Positions 7,740 to 16,720 of a DNA stretch of 64,000 bases are shown piece by piece. This DNA comes from Oscillospiraceae bacterium (GTDB taxonomy: Bacteria > Bacillota > Clostridia > Oscillospirales > Ruminococcaceae), in contig WRLG01000003.1 of NCBI GenBank assembly GCA_009777725.1, positions 1-64,000 on the forward strand. Reading direction: 5' to 3'. Under the pieces are notes generated by a model, which did no database searches, was not told the DNA's origin, and saw only the letters and a list, made by a program, of their open reading frames with translations. Numbering within the stretch: the stretch's first letter is position 1; each line of letters begins with the position of its first letter. The position numbers were made by a program, and so were the translations under genes.

Positions 7740-9155
7740 TTAATACACCTCGATTCCTTTAAAATAAAACTTTAATATATCAACATAGGAAGAACCCTGC
7801 TTAGCCAGAAGGTTCGCGCCGTTTTGGCTCATCCCGACACCGTGACCGTAGCCGTAGGTAGTAAACGTAAAGTTTCCGTTATTAAATTCAACGCTGAAGC
7901 TGGCACTTTTTAATTTAAAGCCCATAACCTGCTCGCGCATTTTTCTGCCCGTAATCGTAGTTTGCCCGTCAATGTTAACCGCGGCTACATAATTGCCGTC
8001 AACATGGCTCATCACCTTAATCCAGTTTTCGGGATTATCCGAGAGCTTAATTTTCAAGGCGGTTTCCAAAGCGGTTTTTACTTCGTTTTGAGAATATGTA
8101 ACGCTTACTCCGTAGTTGGAATCTTTAACGTCAAACGGACATTCAACGCTTGTAAGGTAAGATACATTACTGCCCCATACATTCTCGCTGGATGCGGTAA
8201 AGCCTGCGGACGAAGCCATATAAACCGTCTGGGCGAACTTCCCGTCATAGTAACAGCCTACGCCGAACACGCTCTCTACTAAGTCCCGAATTCTCGGCGA
8301 ATAATTAAAATCGACTAAAACACTGGGGGTTAAGCCGTTGATGTTATGATACTTAATATAGCTGTAAGCGGCTACAGCCTGTGCCTTTATCGCCTCATCG
8401 CTGAAAGAATCGGATAATTCCCTTGAAGTTATCGCGCAGATAAGCTCAAAGCCGTCAACCGTATGTACCGCGCCGTTATAGCGCGCCGTAAGCATTTCGT
8501 CCTTAGCTCCGCCCACAGGTAATTTTTCATTTTCGGTAAATGTATCGTGCTCCTTGTAAACAATGCCCTGCTCGGTAAAGGCTACGACAATATCAGGAAC
8601 AGGCACAGACGGGATTTTTGACAAATCCTCCGGCACTACGGTAACAACAGCGGAATCAAAAGCCTCTGCCTCTGCCCTTGAAATAAGCAGGCTTACCTGC
8701 GGTGCGTCCGATGCCAGCACAGCTTGCGCTTCGGCTTCAAAGCTACCCTCGTGATGTAACTCACTGCTTTCGGTTTGCTCCGTCAACCCTAACGGTAAAG
8801 CCGCCGTGAACTCTGAAGCCATGGCGTTATCGAAAGCCGTGTTCTCATGAACCTCTTCGGTGTATAAAAGGCTCGGGGCTTGCGTAAAGAGAACAGTTGT
8901 GCTTTCATCGCTTCCGCGGGAATCAAGCCCGCCGCCGCTCGGCTCGAAATAGCCAAGCTCAAAGACTTCCTGCTGTTTTTGATTAAGCGTTTCCATCTCA
9001 GCAAACTTCGTCTCGGTATTTGCAATATAACGATACTCTGCCGGAATCTCACCGTCCGACACTTCCTCGACCAATAAAAAGGAAAACATGTAAAAAACTA
9101 CCACTAACAAAACCGCCGTCAACCCGCTAAGTGTCGCCCGAAACCTCATATCCAA
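7740..9155 (-). CDS. SpoIID/LytB domain protein, membrane-anchored
   Basis: A 471-residue exported protein. One membrane segment at about 8-30 acts as signal anchor, then a long, acidic, low-complexity linker to about 200, then a SpoIID/LytB domain (from VDGFELICAITSREL to the end). Landmarks are KAQAVAAYSYIKYH, the middle region SSAGFTASSENVWG and the end YGYGHGVGMSQNGA. SpoIID proteins are lytic transglycosylases that cut peptide-stripped glycan in spore engulfment; SpoIID-like proteins also act in vegetative wall turnover. The gene stands between four sortases and pdp, so a wall-remodelling role with the sortases is more likely than the core spoIID, which normally has other neighbours. Confidence 0.85.
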   Translation of the reverse strand: MDMRFRATLSGLTAVLLVVVFYMFSFLLVEEVSDGEIPAEYRYIANTETKFAEMETLNQKQQEVFELGYFEPSGGGLDSRGSDESTTVLFTQAPSLLYTEEVHENTAFDNAMASEFTAALPLGLTEQTESSELHHEGSFEAEAQAVLASDAPQVSLLISRAEAEAFDSAVVTVVPEDLSKIPSVPVPDIVVAFTEQGIVYKEHDTFTENEKLPVGGAKDEMLTARYNGAVHTVDGFELICAITSRELSDSFSDEAIKAQAVAAYSYIKYHNINGLTPSVLVDFNYSPRIRDLVESVFGVGCYYDGKFAQTVYMASSAGFTASSENVWGSNVSYLTSVECPFDVKDSNYGVSVTYSQNEVKTALETALKIKLSDNPENWIKVMSHVDGNYVAAVNIDGQTTITGRKMREQVMGFKLKSASFSVEFNNGNFTFTTYGYGHGVGMSQNGANLLAKQGSSYVDILKFYFKGIEVY

Positions 9156-9216
9156 AATTCCTTTCCCGTCCTGCGCTTTTTTTCTCTATATAAAGGAAAT
9201 GCCCATTATTAATTGC

Positions 9217-10236
9217 TTAACTCCCGCCGTATCTGTAATAGATTTCGGGCCACTGGGGGCTGGGATTAATTTCAAATTTAGTCGTGTCGATATTTTCCGT
9301 AGTTTCCCCCGGGCGAAGCTTCCGCGCTACAATTATATGCCTGCTCGGCTCCCAGTAATACTGGCAGGTGGATAAAGTGAGGAATTTATCATTTTCATCT
9401 GCGTCAATGCCTGTTATGATTTGGTTTCTGATGTTAACCTCGGTTATAAACTTTTCAAAGGTATAATCACCGCTTGCCGAAAAATCAATAAAATTCTGAT
9501 AATCGAACACATTCCCGTTATCATGCTCCGGCTCGGTGTTTGTTACGAAGGAGGCAATGATAACATAAATGTTTCTTTCATACTTGGTTTCCAAATATAT
9601 AAACGGATTTTTCAGCCAGTATCTTTTGTCGTAAAGGTAGTAGTCCATATTTCCGAACATTGAGCCGTCTTTGTTATTATGCCCGTACAGAATAATATTG
9701 TCAGATTCCTCATAGTCGTTGACAACATTTCTGAAATCGGCAAACACCGTACCTACGCTTCGCTTTTGACCATAGAAGTTATAATCTATATAATATTCGT
9801 TATTGTCGGTCTGAACGATGGGCTCCATGAAAACATTGGGTATTTGTATCCAACCCGCGTAATCCGGGTTTTTCTCCAGATAAGGCAACGCCGAATCCAG
9901 CAACACAAGCGGCTTTCTCTCCTCGGGAGCTTCCCTTTGGGCGCGGGACTCCCCTCCCCTGCCCGCCTGCTCATTTCCGAACACATCACCCTCCGGGCGC
10001 ATACTGATAAACCTGTCGTTCAGCTTTTGCGCCTCATGCCTCTCATAAAGCTCCCTGCCCAAAAAAACTCCGCAGACAACAATAACCAAAATCAAGGCAA
10101 TCGTAACAAGCTTGCTTATAATAACCTTAGGTTCGTCCCCTTTAAGCGGTATAAAACTTTCGGCAAAGCTCTTTTTTTTCTTTTTAACGCCGGGCTTATA
10201 ATGCTGCGCCGCCCTGTATTCATCAGACATAGCCAT
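9217..10236 (-). CDS. Class B sortase (copy 4 of the array)
   Basis: A 339-residue membrane-anchored transpeptidase that joins sorting-signal proteins to the cell wall or to each other. It has a basic cytosolic N-terminus, one membrane segment at about 40-58 and a sortase domain from 110. Catalytic residues are present: His186 in LYGHN, Cys291 in TLSTC and Arg299. The class B mark MFG follows the His. It is the last of four tandem sortase genes. No protein with an obvious sorting signal lies next to it. Confidence 0.9.
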   Translation of the reverse strand: MAMSDEYRAAQHYKPGVKKKKKSFAESFIPLKGDEPKVIISKLVTIALILVIVVCGVFLGRELYERHEAQKLNDRFISMRPEGDVFGNEQAGRGGESRAQREAPEERKPLVLLDSALPYLEKNPDYAGWIQIPNVFMEPIVQTDNNEYYIDYNFYGQKRSVGTVFADFRNVVNDYEESDNIILYGHNNKDGSMFGNMDYYLYDKRYWLKNPFIYLETKYERNIYVIIASFVTNTEPEHDNGNVFDYQNFIDFSASGDYTFEKFITEVNIRNQIITGIDADENDKFLTLSTCQYYWEPSRHIIVARKLRPGETTENIDTTKFEINPSPQWPEIYYRYGGS

Positions 10237-10284
10237 ATATGATATACTCCTTAGCCGGGAAATCCCCGGTGCATATTACAATGA

Positions 10285-11898
10285 TTACTCACTGTCCGTC
10301 TCCGATTCAAGAGTGGCTTCGCCCCCAGCCTCTGCCGCTTGCTCTGCTGACGATTCTGCTGTTGAAGCCGTTGTCGCCCCGGTGGTTGTTGTAGTCTCGG
10401 TTGTTGTTGTTCTGCGGCTTGCGGTCGTTTCCTCGGTTGTCGTTACTCTGCGCCTTGTGGTGGTTTCCCCGGTCGTTGTCGTCCTGCTTCTTGTTGTGGT
10501 TTCCGCAGTAGCGGTTCTTGCAGTAGGCTCGGGGGCGGCGGTTTGGACTTGTTGCTCTGTCGGAGGTGCTGTTGTTACTGCCGCCGTTGCGGGCGGAGGT
10601 CGCCTTGTTGTTGTAACGCTGTGTTCCTGCGGGGCGGTTCTCACCGTTCTGGATTCGGTCGTAGAAACTTCGCTTTCCGATGTCTCGGGCACGGTCGTTT
10701 GAACAGCTGTTCTGACGGTTTGGGCGGAGGTTATCGCGCTCCAGTGCAAGCCCCTTGCGTTGGGGTTAATGATAGCCGTGGTAAAGTCAAAGTCGCTTAC
10801 CCTTTCGCCATCGCGTAATTTCCGCGCGAAAACTACAAACCGACCGTCTCTGAATATATTTGAGCAGGTTGAAAGCAGGATAAGCTCATCGCCGAAGCGC
10901 ACGTCAACAGGGCTGACAATATGGTTTCGGTGCTGAATCTCATTAAGGTAGTCATTAAATACGCCTTCATCCTTTATGTTATCGATATAGTCGTGATAAT
11001 AAAACACATCTCCGCTAAGGTCTTGCTTTGCAAGCGTGTTGGTATCAAAAAAGCCGTAAATAAGGTAATCCTCGATTCCGTTGAAGGTTCTCAGCCTTAT
11101 AACAGGATTTTGCGCGTAGAATTCCAAATCAGCCTTGTATTCCCCCCTGTATTTCTTTAAATTGCCGAACATTGTGCCGTCCTCTTGGTTATGACCGTAA
11201 AGCACAAGATTAGGAGAGGTATTATGCTCCGCAATAGCAACGCGGTAATCTAAAAAGATTGAGCCGGCTTTGTTATTGCGCCTTTGATAGGTGCGGGTAA
11301 GGTAATATTCATTATCATAGCCCTGAACCACCGGCTGTTGGATTCCCAGTCCGGGAAGTTGGATAAAGGCAACTACATCGCTGTTTATACCATGATAATA
11401 GCTCATAATTCTGAGGTTATTTTCGGCGACCTCGTCAACGGTCGGCTCTCTGACGATGATGTTGCCGTGTTCGTCGTATTCTGTCACCTCGTTTAATTCC
11501 ATAGAGCTGATAAACTCGTCTATTACCGCTTGGTCTCTAAGCATAAGCCTTGATTGCCAAAGGGTTTTGGTCAGCATAGCCCCTGCGGTTATAAAGGTAA
11601 TTGTAGCGGCTAAAAATATAATTTTGCGGATGACTTCTCCCTTTTTATCACCCTTAGCGGGCAGGAGGATTTTTATTACGGAGGTTTTCCGCTTACGCTT
11701 TTGCTTAGCGGTTGTTGGCAAAGCGCGGATATTTGCAACGCGGCTTTCCTCTGCCGACATAGCTCCGCTTATAATGGTAAGATATTCCCTTTTATTGATT
11801 CCGTCTAAAGTGAGCAGCTCGTTTATGCCGTCATAAACGCACTCGTCCCCTTCTAAATCGGATGTAAATATGTCGTTAACATCATTATACCGTGGCAT
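10285..11898 (-). CDS. Class B sortase with Thr-rich C-terminal tail (copy 3)
   Basis: 537 residues, far longer than its neighbours (325-339). A cytosolic segment of about 90 residues precedes one membrane segment (93-111). The sortase domain runs from about 165 to 370 with His236, Cys345 in LLSTC and Arg353. It then has a tail of about 135 residues made almost only of Thr, Ala, Glu, Arg and Ser. The tail DNA is a low-complexity run of GTT/GTC/GTG triplets (about 10313-10700). Such tails are typical of wall-spanning or glycosylated linkers and are not usual on sortases, so this enzyme may itself be displayed or glycosylated. Confidence 0.88.
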   Translation of the reverse strand: MPRYNDVNDIFTSDLEGDECVYDGINELLTLDGINKREYLTIISGAMSAEESRVANIRALPTTAKQKRKRKTSVIKILLPAKGDKKGEVIRKIIFLAATITFITAGAMLTKTLWQSRLMLRDQAVIDEFISSMELNEVTEYDEHGNIIVREPTVDEVAENNLRIMSYYHGINSDVVAFIQLPGLGIQQPVVQGYDNEYYLTRTYQRRNNKAGSIFLDYRVAIAEHNTSPNLVLYGHNQEDGTMFGNLKKYRGEYKADLEFYAQNPVIRLRTFNGIEDYLIYGFFDTNTLAKQDLSGDVFYYHDYIDNIKDEGVFNDYLNEIQHRNHIVSPVDVRFGDELILLSTCSNIFRDGRFVVFARKLRDGERVSDFDFTTAIINPNARGLHWSAITSAQTVRTAVQTTVPETSESEVSTTESRTVRTAPQEHSVTTTRRPPPATAAVTTAPPTEQQVQTAAPEPTARTATAETTTRSRTTTTGETTTRRRVTTTEETTASRRTTTTETTTTTGATTASTAESSAEQAAEAGGEATLESETDSE

Positions 11899-11913
11899 CT
11901 GAAAAAACTCTCC

Positions 11914-12906
11914 TCACCTGCTCCAGATGTAGTTATAATCCGGCTCTACGGCGTTCTCGTTTATGGACGCTAAGGACGTATCAACCGTCGGGTCTTCCCC
12001 GTCCCGCACCCTACGCCCCACAACTACGAAGCGGGAGGGCTCAAACTCGTTAGAGCAGGTTGAAAGGGTCATGAACTTGTCTTCCCTGTTAAAATCAACG
12101 CCTGTGTTTATAGCTGTCCTTGCGTTTAGGTTATCTCTCCACGAAGCGTAATCGCGGGGAGCGGCTCCTCTTCTTATGCTGATATAGTTATGATAATCCC
12201 AGATTATACCGTCTCTGGCTTGATGCTCCTCAACCTCAATCACGAAAGCCGCTATTATTTTATAGGTATACTCTTCATAAAGGTTGGAAAAGGTAAAGGT
12301 AGGATTATTCAGATAAAACTGAAAATTACTTCTGCTGGTACTTTTAACCTTATATCTGCTTAAAGTTCCGAACATCGTGCCGTCCCTTTGATTATGCCCG
12401 TATAATATGATATTGTCGCTCTGGTTAAAATTATAATCGTTGACTACGTTGCGGTAATCCGCAAAAATCGCCCCCGCCTTTTGGTATCTTCCGTCAAAGG
12501 CGTGGTCAACGTAAAAGCTGTTGTCTTCGTTCTGAACCACAACATCATTTATGCTTGTTCCGGGCACTCTTATCCAGCCTGCGGTATGCTCGTTCCGCTC
12601 CAGAAATGTCTCAAACCGCTCCATGACTATGAGCGGAGGCGGAGGGGGCGGAGGCTCGGTAACTGCCTCGGTCGCGGCGGTGGTGGTCATCTGTGTCACT
12701 ACGGAGGTAACGGCGGTGTACTCATGCTGCCTTCTCCTTATGTCCTCCTTTACCCTTGCCTGCGCGATAAGATACCATGCAAGGACTAAAATTGAAGCTA
12801 AAAATATAAAAAAAGATATAATTAATGTAGTTTTGCGAATTTTTTCGCTCTTACTGTCATTTTTAGACGGTATTATTTTACTCCAGAATTTTTGATTTCC
12901 AGACAA
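11914..12906 (-). CDS. Class B sortase (copy 2)
   Basis: 330 residues. Membrane segment at about 27-47, then a Thr-rich and oligo-Pro linker (PPPPPPP near 85-91), then the sortase domain. Catalytic His171 in LYGHN, Cys284 in TLSTC, Arg292. It starts 79 bp after copy 1 and ends 15 bp before copy 3. The Pro/Thr linker, lacking in copies 1 and 4, may set how far the active site reaches from the membrane. Confidence 0.9.
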   Translation of the reverse strand: MSGNQKFWSKIIPSKNDSKSEKIRKTTLIISFFIFLASILVLAWYLIAQARVKEDIRRRQHEYTAVTSVVTQMTTTAATEAVTEPPPPPPPLIVMERFETFLERNEHTAGWIRVPGTSINDVVVQNEDNSFYVDHAFDGRYQKAGAIFADYRNVVNDYNFNQSDNIILYGHNQRDGTMFGTLSRYKVKSTSRSNFQFYLNNPTFTFSNLYEEYTYKIIAAFVIEVEEHQARDGIIWDYHNYISIRRGAAPRDYASWRDNLNARTAINTGVDFNREDKFMTLSTCSNEFEPSRFVVVGRRVRDGEDPTVDTSLASINENAVEPDYNYIWSR

Positions 12907-12985
12907 AAACCTTACAACTCCTTAAAAAATCAATTGAACGGGTAAGCCGCTGTGACACCTGCACCTTTAGAGCCTGTTCAAGCTC

Positions 12986-13963
12986 TTACCCGTACTGTCT
13001 CCTGATTACGTCCCAGTCCGGCTCCTTGACATTCGGATTCATACGCGCCGTTCCGACATCTACAGAGGCGTCCTCACCCTTGCGAACCTTTCGAGAGAAA
13101 ACGACAAAGCGCAAATTATCATACTCGTTAGAACAGGTTGAAAGCGTTAAAAATTCATCGCCGTACTCCAAATCCACATCTGTAATAATCTGCGAGCGGA
13201 GTGCTACGTGATTGACAAAATCGGTATACTGTGCCTTTCCGCTGAAATTTATGTAGTTATGATAATCAAAAATTACCCCGTCGCGGGTTTGATTCGGCGT
13301 TACGGGAGCTACAAAATAAGCAAAAATCTTATATTTATCGCTCCTGTAATTGGAACTGAAGTCTATAACCGGGTGCTTCTTATAATAGTCTACGTTATTT
13401 TTGTAATTATATAAATCCCCGAACATCGTCCTGTCCTTTTGATTATGTCCGTAAATAACAAGCTGGTCGGAACGCTTGGAGTAGGTTAAAGTAGCGCGCA
13501 TATCAAGAAAGATTGTGCCTGCCTTGTTGTTCTTCCCGTCAAACGAGCGTTTCAGGTAATATTCGTTGCCGTCCGCCGATTTCCTCTGGACAACGGGACC
13601 GTCCACCTTTGTATCCGCTATACGCACCCACCCTATCGTTTCCGGGTTATCTTGAAGCAATCGCTTCGCTCCCGGCATGGGGTCGGCATTGTCATCGCCT
13701 TTATCCTCAATATGGATAAAGGTATGATATAAATCGGTAAGGGATTTACTTAAAAATTGCGCGCTCAAAGAAAGTCTGGCTTCGTTTCCCAAAACTACCC
13801 CGCAACCTATAAGAACAACTAAAGCAACCTGCGTTATAAGCTTGCTGAAAATTTCCTTAACCCCGTCTCCCTTTCTAAAGAACAGCCAATGCTTGCGTTG
13901 CCGTTTGTTTTTCGCCTTAACAGCTTTTTTATAAGCCTTCTTGGCGTCCTTGGAGAGTGCCAT
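12986..13963 (-). CDS. Class B sortase (copy 1, first in the operon)
   Basis: 325 residues: basic N-terminus of about 40, membrane segment at 41-60, sortase domain from about 105. Catalytic His173, Cys277 in TLSTC, Arg285. It is the promoter-proximal member of the array; the promoter at 14003-14031 is about 40 bp upstream. In class B sortases the usual substrates are NPxTN-type proteins or pilins; none is present here, so substrates must be encoded elsewhere. Confidence 0.9.
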   Translation of the reverse strand: MALSKDAKKAYKKAVKAKNKRQRKHWLFFRKGDGVKEIFSKLITQVALVVLIGCGVVLGNEARLSLSAQFLSKSLTDLYHTFIHIEDKGDDNADPMPGAKRLLQDNPETIGWVRIADTKVDGPVVQRKSADGNEYYLKRSFDGKNNKAGTIFLDMRATLTYSKRSDQLVIYGHNQKDRTMFGDLYNYKNNVDYYKKHPVIDFSSNYRSDKYKIFAYFVAPVTPNQTRDGVIFDYHNYINFSGKAQYTDFVNHVALRSQIITDVDLEYGDEFLTLSTCSNEYDNLRFVVFSRKVRKGEDASVDVGTARMNPNVKEPDWDVIRRQYG

Positions 13964-14002
13964 AATTTTTGCGTCCTCATTCCTAACTCCTTATTTGATA
14001 TA

Positions 14003-14031
14003 ATGTTACACTATTTTGATATAAAAGTCAA
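14003..14031 (-). promoter_or_regulatory. Promoter of the four-sortase operon
   Basis: TTGACT, 17 bases, TAACAT on the minus strand. It is the only promoter-like signal found ahead of the sortase genes, whose gaps are 79, 15 and 48 bp. Confidence 0.6.
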
Positions 14032-14225
14032 GGAAAACAAGGTATTTTGTAGTATTTGTCAAAATATACAGCAACATTTCGGCATAATAGTTAAAAAAAT
14101 AAATTATTTTAGTCATAAATACCCAATATTGTTGTCATATACAATTTTATGCAGCTTTACAGTAGGCTTTGAACACGCCTTTGAACATAGAAATCAATTA
14201 TAAAAAATAAAATTTTGCTGTAATA
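14032..14225. other. AT-rich divergent intergenic region
   Basis: Lies between the sortase promoter and the ddl promoter. No gene, repeat or strong hairpin is seen in it. Confidence 0.5.
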
Positions 14226-14254
14226 TTGCAGTCGGTGTATAAATATGGTATAAT
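14226..14254 (+). promoter_or_regulatory. Promoter of the ddl-murI operon
   Basis: TTGCAG, 17 bases, TATAAT. The ddl ATG is 53 bp downstream. Confidence 0.7.
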
Positions 14255-14306
14255 AGTAACAGCAGACAAAAATGGGAACGCGGACGCGGGAAAGGGTTGG
14301 TTTACT

Positions 14307-15368
14307 ATGGGAAAAATAAAGGTTGCCGTTTTATTCGGAGGAATGTCCAATGAGCATGACATTTCGCTTAGAACAGCTGAGAATATTATTTCGGCTATCC
14401 CCTCGGACAAATACGATGTTATACCAATCGGAATCACAAAAAAAGGGCGATGGCTTTTTTACCCGGGCTCTCCTAACCGCATTAAGAGCGGCAAATGGGA
14501 TTCACACCCCGACTGCGCTCCCGCCGTGATTCTGCCCGATGCTATGTATAAGGGTATTGTAAAAATATCAAGCGGAGAATATTCCATAGATAAAATTGAT
14601 GCCGTTATCCCCGCTTTACACGGTCGAAACGGGGAGGACGGCAGGATTCAAGGGCTTTTGGAGCTATCCGGCATACCCTATGTGGGGAGCGGATGCCTTT
14701 CCTCGGCGGCTTGCTTTGATAAAGCAGTTACGCACACCATCCTTGAAGCCAACGGAATCAAGATGGCAAAATGGCGGCAGGTCGAGCGCGGGGATTTAAA
14801 CAGGTTTGAACCGATTTGCGAAAAAATCGGCGAGGAGCTGGGCTTTCCGCTGTTCATAAAGCCCGCTAACAGCGGCTCGTCATTGGGCACAAATAAAGCC
14901 TTTTCGCACGATGAACTGAAAAATGCCGTTAAGCTTGCCTTTTCGCACGATAAAAAGGTTGTGGTTGAGGAATTTATAAAAGGCAGGGAGCTTGAATGTT
15001 CCGTATTCGGCGGCGAAAATCCGTTCTCCTCGGATGTAGGCGAAATTATACCCTGCAATGAGTTTTACGACTATGAGGCAAAATACATAAAAGGCTCGTC
15101 CGAGATTATAATACCCGCTAAGGTTGATAGTAAGGCTTCAAGCCAAATACGCGATACCGCTGTTGAGGCGTTTAAAATCATGGGCTGCCAAGGGCTTGCG
15201 CGGGTTGATTTCTTCCTTGCCGAAAACGGTGACATCATTCTTAATGAAATAAACACTTTCCCCGGCTTCACTCATATAAGCATGTACCCCAAGCTTATGG
15301 AGCATATGGGAATTTCTCAATCGGAGCTTTTGGATAGGCTGATTACACTTTGTTTGGAGAGCTACTAG
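14307..15368 (+). CDS. ddl: D-alanine--D-alanine ligase
   Basis: ATP-grasp ligase that makes the D-Ala-D-Ala dipeptide of peptidoglycan in the cytosol. 353 residues. The start MGKIKVAVLFGG at 14307 is preceded by AAAGGG; the frame is open further upstream to 14226, but that lies in the promoter. Visible marks: KPANSGSSLG (ATP loop), EEFIKGRELEC, FYDYEAKY in the omega loop as in D-Ala-D-Ala rather than D-Ala-D-Lac enzymes, and NEINTFPGFT at the metal site. Followed by murI, another wall-precursor gene. Confidence 0.94.
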   Translation: MGKIKVAVLFGGMSNEHDISLRTAENIISAIPSDKYDVIPIGITKKGRWLFYPGSPNRIKSGKWDSHPDCAPAVILPDAMYKGIVKISSGEYSIDKIDAVIPALHGRNGEDGRIQGLLELSGIPYVGSGCLSSAACFDKAVTHTILEANGIKMAKWRQVERGDLNRFEPICEKIGEELGFPLFIKPANSGSSLGTNKAFSHDELKNAVKLAFSHDKKVVVEEFIKGRELECSVFGGENPFSSDVGEIIPCNEFYDYEAKYIKGSSEIIIPAKVDSKASSQIRDTAVEAFKIMGCQGLARVDFFLAENGDIILNEINTFPGFTHISMYPKLMEHMGISQSELLDRLITLCLESY

Positions 15369-15414
15369 GCGCGGCGGGAATCCGCCGGAAATATGCCGTG
15401 AGGAGGTCTTTTAA

Positions 15415-16239
15415 GTGAACGATTTTGCCATAGGCGTATTTGATTCGGGAATAGGCGGTCTTACCTGTGTTAAAGAGCTTAACCGCCTTATGCCTAACGA
15501 GAATATTATATATTTCGGCGACACTGCCCGTATTCCTTACGGGACGCGAAGCAAGGAAACCATAAAGAAATACGCCGCGCAAGACGTTGAATTTATGAAA
15601 AAGCATGAGGTTAAGCTTATAATAGCCGCTTGCGGGACGGTTTCATCGGTTTTGGGCGCGGATAGCCGCCAATTCGGCGAAACTCCGTTTATCGGGGTGC
15701 TGTTACCTGCGGCTCAGGCGGCTTGCGCCGTCACCCGTAACGGAAAAATCGGCGTTATCGGCACATCGGCAACTATCAGCTCGGGTGCTTACGGCAAGGC
15801 TATACGCGGAATACGCCGAAGCATTACCGTTGCGGGTAACTCCTGCCCGCTCTTTGTCCCTCTGGTTGAGAACGGCTTCACCGACAGGGAGAACTTGGTT
15901 GTAAAGCTTGTCGCGGAACAGTATCTGGGGGTCGTAAAAAAAGAGGGGGTTGACGTTTTAATATTAGGCTGTACCCACTACCCCGTTATTTCCGAGGTAA
16001 TAGCCGATTATATGGGCGCGGGCGTGACGTTAATATCACCGGGCGAAGAAGCCGCGAAGCACGCCTTTTCCTTTATGGCAAAATCAGCTATGCTGTCAGA
16101 CAGGAAGGACAAGGGGCATAATACCTATTATGTTTCAGACAGCACGAAGCAATTTGCCCAAAACGCGCGGCTTTATCTGGGTGAGGAGATAGATGAAAAG
16201 GCATTATTTAAAGTCGATATTGAGGATTTGGCTTTATAG
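15415..16239 (+). CDS. murI: Glutamate racemase
   Basis: Makes D-glutamate for peptidoglycan by a two-cysteine, cofactor-free mechanism. 274 residues, starting at GTG after GAGGAGG. Asp10-Ser11 in GVFDSGIGG, YFGDTARIPYG at 33-43, first catalytic Cys73 in AACGTVSS and second Cys186 with His188 in GCTHYP. The first Cys motif is CGT rather than the common CNT; the catalytic Cys and Thr are kept. Lies 46 bp after ddl. Confidence 0.92.
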   Translation: MNDFAIGVFDSGIGGLTCVKELNRLMPNENIIYFGDTARIPYGTRSKETIKKYAAQDVEFMKKHEVKLIIAACGTVSSVLGADSRQFGETPFIGVLLPAAQAACAVTRNGKIGVIGTSATISSGAYGKAIRGIRRSITVAGNSCPLFVPLVENGFTDRENLVVKLVAEQYLGVVKKEGVDVLILGCTHYPVISEVIADYMGAGVTLISPGEEAAKHAFSFMAKSAMLSDRKDKGHNTYYVSDSTKQFAQNARLYLGEEIDEKALFKVDIEDLAL

Positions 16240-16278
16240 CCGTTTAATTGGCAATTGATTTAACAAGGAGAATAAATT

Positions 16279-16704
16279 TTGGTTAAGGATGTTTTAATCA
16301 CGCTTAAAAGTATCCAGCGCGTGGATAAGGACGGGTCGGAGACGGAGTTGATTACCTCGGGCACAATCGAACCGACCGAGGACGGCGGCATCTGCATTTG
16401 CTACGAGGAATCTGCCGTTACGGGCTTCGAGGGCGCGCAAACCGTTCTCGTTTGCTACGGTGACAGAATGGTTTCCATGAAAAGAACAGGAGCGGAGATG
16501 CACTCCTCTGACTTTGTTATAGAAAAAAATAAAAAGCACCATTGCCATTACAGCACGCCCCACGGCTCGTTTGTGATGGGTATTTACACCCACAAAATAG
16601 AAAGCACCCTAACCGACAGCGGCGGCGACCTTTATTTAAAATATACAATCGACATAAATTCAAGCTATGTTTCTGATAATGAAGTTTTTTTAAATGTAAA
16701 ATAA
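16279..16704 (+). CDS. DUF1934 family (YwiB-like) protein
   Basis: A 141-residue, beta-rich, calycin-like protein of unknown function. It starts at TTG with AAGGAG eight bases before. In Bacillus the homologue ywiB also stands directly before argS, and here argS starts 16 bp after the stop. The conserved order suggests translational coupling or a link to arginyl-tRNA synthesis, but no activity is established. Confidence 0.8.
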   Translation: MVKDVLITLKSIQRVDKDGSETELITSGTIEPTEDGGICICYEESAVTGFEGAQTVLVCYGDRMVSMKRTGAEMHSSDFVIEKNKKHHCHYSTPHGSFVMGIYTHKIESTLTDSGGDLYLKYTIDINSSYVSDNEVFLNVK

Positions 16705-16720
16705 TAAGGAGTATCATATC

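Noticed and set aside
10313-10818. Plus-strand Val/Ser-rich reading frames opposite the sortase tail
   Set aside because: They are shadows of the Thr-rich triplet repeats on the minus strand, with no RBS and extreme composition.
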